From Vitellaria paradoxa (Eukaryota > Streptophyta > Magnoliopsida > Ericales > Sapotaceae): a stretch of 64,000 nt of DNA. Both the position numbers and the translations under genes were made by a program. Under the pieces are notes generated by a model. That model was not told the DNA's origin. It searched no databases and was given only the letters and a program-made list of their open reading frames with translations. The DNA lies in assembly GCA_019916065.1 (NCBI GenBank), contig CM034238.1:5234199-5298198 (forward strand), read 5' to 3'. This document shows positions 60,101 to 64,000 of the stretch, piece after piece (within the stretch, counting starts at the first letter, position 1; every line of letters begins with the position of its first letter).

Positions 60101-63093
60101 GAGCAAGTAAGATTAAGTGCTTTATCTTATTGTAGTTTTTTCACCATGTTGCCATTTTTCTTTTGTTTGTTGAGAGAAGCCAACACTTAATTCTGGTCCT
60201 TGCTAGTTTGTACAACCAAGGGCCATTTCGAACAAGTTCATATATTTTAAATTGTGTCAAGTTTGCTTTGTGTAATTTAGAATGATATGGAATTGATTCA
60301 TATTTTCGTTCATTTGAGAAAGTAGTATATAACATGCTCTGTGTGCACTAATAGACTAATTTTTGGGACAACTTTAATGTTATGGAACTTTGGCTGGGTA
60401 ACTGACTGCCTACACATGCCGAACAAATATTCCTTACTCTTGCTCAAGTATTGAGTGTCCAACACGGGCACTTCATACATTTGGAAGAGTCCATGTAATA
60501 TAGGTTTGGAACACACAAACTGCAAAGAACTGAATGCTTGCTGCATCAGTGAAACCAATACTGCAAGAATGTGAAGTTTGTATTCTTTGAACTGAACTAG
60601 CATGCTAGAGTTTTTGTGTTGCTGCATGAATGGAGCTAATTTAAAAGTTCTCTTTGTGAACATTTTTTGTGTGCTTACATGCATCAATGTGAAATGTAAT
60701 GTGAGAAATCTGTTGTGAACAATTTTATTCTGTCTGCTTCTTGAATTATCAACATTTGTTGTTGCTTCTGTATGCAAGTAGCATTTTAATCATTCTGAAT
60801 AGCTCCACCTCGTGCATGAATTGGAAAACTCTTTTGGGTTTGTAGCTGTCTTTCTTGGATTTGCATTTGACACTCGGTGGTGTACCTTGTAGTTATCTTT
60901 TTCCTTACCATACGCATCATGTTATCTATATTAGCAGTAAAGTCTTACATGTTGTTTTTGCAGTAAAGATATTGCAAATTTTCATCGGCCAAAAGCTTTA
61001 TGGTATCCGCATGATAATGAGATGGCCCTCAAAGAACAAGGGAAGCTACCTACCCAAGGACCTATGAAAATTATTTTGAAGAGCTTGGGGGGCAAAGGAA
61101 GTAAACTTCACGTGGATGCCGAGGAGACCATTTCTTCTGTCAAAACAAAAGCTTCAAGAAAGCTGGGTTGTTTGTCTGGCTTATGCTTGATCTATATGCT
61201 TGGTTTCCTATTATTTGCATGGTGTCTTGAATATTTGTTGTCTTTCTTTCTAACTCCCCTTCATAATGCTTTAATTTTATTATTGGGAAAAACTCACACT
61301 CTTCTTGTTTCTGTAGATTTTAAACCATTGGAACCAGTGAAAATATTTTATTCTGGACGAGAGCTTGAAGATAATAAATCCCTTACCGAACAAAATGTTC
61401 GACCAAACTCCTTGCTTCATCTTGTTCGTACAAAAGTACATTTGTTGCCACGGGCACAAAAGGTTCCTGGTGAGAATAAGTCTCTGCGACCTCCTGGGGC
61501 ATTTAAGAAGAAATCTGATCTTTCTGTGAAAGATGGCCATGTCTTCCTGATGGAGTAAGTAACTCAAATATCTTAGTTAGGATATGCTATTCTAGTGAAC
61601 TAAGATGTTGTTGAGTCATTTTGGGGTAAGAGCCTAGTGGTTGGGGAGGGTTAAGTGCCTGGCGTATGAGGTCTCTTGTTCAATCCCAATGGGTGCTAAT
61701 ACTCCTCAATGGCCACCCTAATATGTTTCTTCTGTTGATTGCAACAAGGAGATAATTTACTTTTTTTTTGAAGCTATGAATTTAACAATGAGATATAACG
61801 GATGTTGTCTGACAATTGCCTAGCCCAAAAGCTTAGGTTGTTATAGAACAAAAACAACGCACGAACAAAAAACAATGCACAACAAATTTTCAGGCCCTCC
61901 TTGTGTGACCTCTCTAGCACATGGTGAGAGAGTGTAATTGATGGAGGCAGGTGCAAAATATTTAAGCTTTTAGTGTATGAGCCAGAGTTTATATCACTTT
62001 CTTAAAGTTGCCCTTTGTAAAGTCAGCTGTGACTTCATAAGGTAGCAATGGCGCTCTAATGCTAGGGAGGTAGTTCTTTTGACAATTAAAAAAGGGGCGT
62101 GTAGTTCTATAAATGACAGATTAGATCTTTGAATTGTTGTGGTGAGACTGACTGCCTCTGGTTACTTGATCATCCATCCAATAATACTTTTTTTATATCT
62201 GGTAATTGTAAGGACTCTCTCTCTCTCTCTCTCTTAGTTTTTAAGGTTGTAGGAATTCATTTAACTCTGTAGGATACCATTTCTCTATATATATGTATAT
62301 GTAAGTATTTTTGGGTGGGGTGCTTATTGGTTCCATTGTTGGTGCGCATGGATAAGCCACTGCATTGAAAAATAAGAATGCTTGTTAAATAAGTATAATT
62401 TTCATAAGATTTGCAGAAATTGAGATGTGCTGTCTTTGTTGAAATCACCAAAGCCGATGGTTTTGATCAGTGTTTATGTTTCATTATATAAATCTATATT
62501 TTAAGATTCTGGGCTATATAATTTTGATAATTGTGATATATTAATAAATGACAGAAAAGAAAATAATCTTTATAATCCAAGTTCTATGGTTTTCATAGTT
62601 TTGAGTTAAAGACTTTGGCTTCATTTGGGTTCATCATGCTTCCTTTACATTAATTGTTTTTTTTCTCCCATCTTGATTCCAAACATGTTTTTTAAGTACT
62701 TCCTTTTTGGAAGTGAAATTTCACAGCAATTCTTAATTCTATCATTTTGTTTTTAGGTACTGTGAAGAAAGACCTCTACTGCTTGGAAATGTTGGTATGG
62801 GTGCTAGACTATGCACTTACTATCAGAAATCTACTCCAGGTGACCAAACTGGCACCTTGTTGCGCAATGGAAACAACAGTTTGGGGAGTGTCCTCGCACT
62901 TGATCCTGCTGATAAATCCCCTTTTGTTGGAGATATAAAAGCTGGCTCCACCCAATCATGTCTTGAAACTAACATGTATAGGGCTCCCATATTTCAGCAT
63001 AAGGTGTCATCAACTGACTATTTGTTGGTTCGCTCTGCAAAGGGAAAGCTTTCCATAAGACGAATCGACAGACTTGATGTTGTTGGACAACAG
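51067..63093 (+). CDS. TAF1: TFIID subunit TAF1 (N-terminal half; gene runs off the right edge)
   Basis: Eleven exons: 51067-51112, 52352-52458, 54987-55049, 55255-55300, 56131-56388, 56968-57086, 58579-58747, 58996-60106, 60964-61166, 61317-61554, 62757-63093, all GT–AG, giving 899 residues with the frame open at 63093. Plant TAF1 is roughly twice this long, so the rest, including the bromodomain, lies past the window. An N-terminal TAND-like TBP-binding segment (LLGFMFGNVDGSGDLDVDYL, residues ~27-46) is followed by acidic stretches (DYDEKAEDAIDYEDIDE). A conserved block EGSWLDRIIWE lies in exon 8. Then comes the HRPKALWYPHDNE block and the plant-specific ubiquitin-like domain (~674-750). 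The DUF3591 region starts at EYCEERPLLLGNVGMG. TAF1 scaffolds TFIID in the nucleus. Intron 2 carries a LINE. Confidence 0.95.
52828..53034 (+). repeat. Possible solo-LTR fragment
   Basis: Begins TGTTGAAGATATAAGATAG and contains AGTCTATAAATAGATA, the same promoter-like word as in the LTRs at 30815-32041. No partner repeat or primer site was found. It lies directly before the LINE in TAF1 intron 2. Confidence 0.35.
53035..54838 (+). mobile_element. 5'-truncated L1-type LINE in TAF1 intron 2
   Basis: Broken frames give L1 ORF2 C-terminal landmarks in order. RT thumb: KAFLSMGSGLTLFQSVLSS and YYMSIFKIA; then GHKDRFMNWKIVSLPK and WWRFPIEHDSL. Then WVIGNGDRILF, and the zf-RVT block (WCVLCKKDEESSDYPFVNC, spacing C-x2-C…C). 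It ends in a T-rich 3' UTR and a short A tail near 54830. Stops and frameshifts make it dead. A hAT-like insertion interrupts it. Confidence 0.8.
53421..53743. mobile_element. hAT-like non-autonomous element nested in the LINE
   Basis: Left end TAGGGGTTTGCAATATGAC, right end inverted AGTGGGTGTGCAACAGGTC. Removing the segment restores the order of L1 landmarks (from IKSMD to FGWWWW.R). An 8-bp duplication is not clear. The interior repeats 'tgacc' and 'ggtca' words. Confidence 0.5.
57224..57278. repeat. 14-bp perfect inverted repeat, intronic hairpin
   Basis: AAGCATTTTATGTC (57224-57237) and its exact complement (57265-57278) are separated by 27 bases and lie in TAF1 intron 6. Probably a MITE end or chance foldback. 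Confidence 0.6.
61167..61316 (+). other. In-frame, stop-free 150-nt intron inside the TAF1 ubiquitin-like domain
   Basis: Donor CTGG|GTTGTT and acceptor TCTGTAG|ATT. The length is divisible by three and no stop occurs in the reading frame, so retention would insert 50 mostly hydrophobic residues after KASRKL. Splicing it restores the normal ubiquitin-like fold. Confidence 0.7.
61625..61760 (+). mobile_element. tRNA-derived SINE (putative)
   Basis: An A-box-like AGCCTAGTGG at 61631-61640 and a B-box-like TGTTCAATCC at 61677-61686 have the spacing of a pol III promoter, as in plant tRNA-derived SINEs. The 3' end is not fixed. TAF1 intron 10. Confidence 0.5.
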
Positions 63094-64000
63094 GTACTAG
63101 TGAAATTTATTAACTTTCCAATTTGCTAAGACTATTTGTTTACTATTTAAAAATTTAACTATTCTAAATGTATGAAATAAACTTGACAATTAGATAATTC
63201 TGATACTTGGATAAGGGTTTAGGATATGTGTCCAACGTGTGTAGTTGGACACTCACCCAACAACATTTTCATTAATTTCTATGTGCCATATAACTATGCA
63301 TAAAACTCCCATACTGTGTGACATACATGGCTGTCATTTAGACATGAGAATTAGATGAATCTGGCATGTAAGGCATGTATCCTCATCCCATACATGAGTC
63401 TAGTGACGGAGCTTTAGAGAATTCTTTTTAATGATTTTCCTATTGATTCAGTTGTTGCCAGACTGACTGTGTTGTTGCTGCTTGTTTACATCTTCTTGAC
63501 CTGGTAAATGAAGTCCCATTCGTTCACGTAGCATAGCTGGCACTTAGATGTGAGAATTAGATGAATCTTATACTTACACAACTTATATTACGTACATAGC
63601 TTTGAAGAATTCCTTTTTTTATGATTTCTTTATCGATTCAATTCCTTTCCAGACTGCTTGTGTTGCTGCTTCTTGTTTAGATCTTCTTGACCTGGGGAAA
63701 TGAAGTTTCATTTGTTACTTTCCATTTGATGTGCACTAGTTTTATGTCCTTTTGCTATATTTGCACTTGAATGCATTTTCAGGGTGTAGGGGACTCTTAA
63801 AAGTAGCATGTATAGGGTTTTGGTGGATTTGAATGCAAAGCCACCAGAAAATAGTGAGATTTTAGTTGATATCATCAATACTGATTGGCGTTATATATAA
63901 TTAATTAGTATGAGACAGTGGAAATTGAATTATTATTGGTATCGAATTTGTTACACACTTAAATGTTGTACAATGGTGTTAAATATCTCCTATTTGATTT
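63094..64000 (+). other. TAF1 intron 11, incomplete at the right edge
   Basis: Starts with GTACTAG. No further coding block with TAF1 similarity was found before the edge. Contains a ~206-bp tandem duplication. Confidence 0.7.
63324..63715. repeat. ~206-bp diverged tandem duplication in TAF1 intron 11
   Basis: Copies near 63324 and 63530 share GAGAATTAGATGAATCT, the 'gcttt.gagaattc' block, CAGACTG, TGTTGCTGCTTCTTGTTTA-like and ATCTTCTTGACCTGG words. Confidence 0.75.

Noticed and set aside
61022..61558. 178-codon continuous frame read as a separate small gene
   Set aside because: Both ends are TAF1 exons joined by the stop-free intron; phases at both junctions fit TAF1.
1..64000. CRISPR arrays, operons, rRNA genes or a bacterial-type system
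   Set aside because: No regularly spaced repeats, polycistronic layout or rRNA-like sequence; intron-split plant genes throughout.

Overview
The window is nuclear DNA from a eudicot plant. It is AT-rich, genes are split by long GT–AG introns, and every gene I can read belongs to a conserved plant family. I cannot name the species. Six protein-coding genes are supported: a J-like zinc-finger protein (-, 1161-2567), a five-KH-domain RNA-binding protein (-, 4514-12301, 7 exons), a long coiled-coil protein of the At4g38062 type (+, 16303-18423), a HAD phosphatase of the MDP-1 family (-, 19232-22308, 4 exons), an SVP/AGL24/JOINTLESS-type MADS-box gene (-, 26158-40424, 7 exons over 14 kb) and the 5' half of TAF1, the largest TFIID subunit (+, 51067 to beyond the right edge, 11 exons visible). 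Exon joins were derived by hand from splice sites and reading phase. Each gene closes in frame and agrees with family domain order.

Layout: positions 1-1160 lie downstream of the J-protein gene and hold nothing I recognise. From 2.6 to 12.3 kb come two minus-strand genes. The interval 12.3-15.1 kb is very AT-rich and looks largely made of Tourist/Harbinger-like elements. The coiled-coil gene and the phosphatase gene are convergent (18.4/19.2 kb). The interval 22.3-26.1 kb is repeat-rich. The MADS gene fills 26-40 kb, mostly as intron. The interval 41-50.6 kb is a gene-free repeat field. TAF1 occupies 50.7-64 kb.

The notable content is transposon-derived and sits mainly in introns. Intron 2 of the MADS gene holds a short LTR retroelement (LTRs near 30815-31063 and 31795-32041, tRNA-iMet-like primer site) whose interior carries a chimeric host-gene fragment. 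The N-terminus of the KRR1 rRNA-processing factor runs in frame into the N-terminal third of ubiquitin, which then stops at what looks like an intron donor. Intron 5 of the same gene holds a complete 302-bp TRIM element with 77-bp LTRs, primer site, polypurine tract and a 5-bp target duplication. Other well-bounded insertions are a 578-bp Mutator-like foldback element with a perfect 9-bp duplication (KH gene intron 1), an 82-bp RTE-tail insertion with a 17-bp duplication (phosphatase intron), and an L1-type LINE interrupted by a hAT-like element (TAF1 intron 2).

The genes are not an operon or pathway. They are independent nuclear genes for RNA binding, chaperone-like function, phosphatase activity, flowering/dormancy-type transcription control and general transcription.
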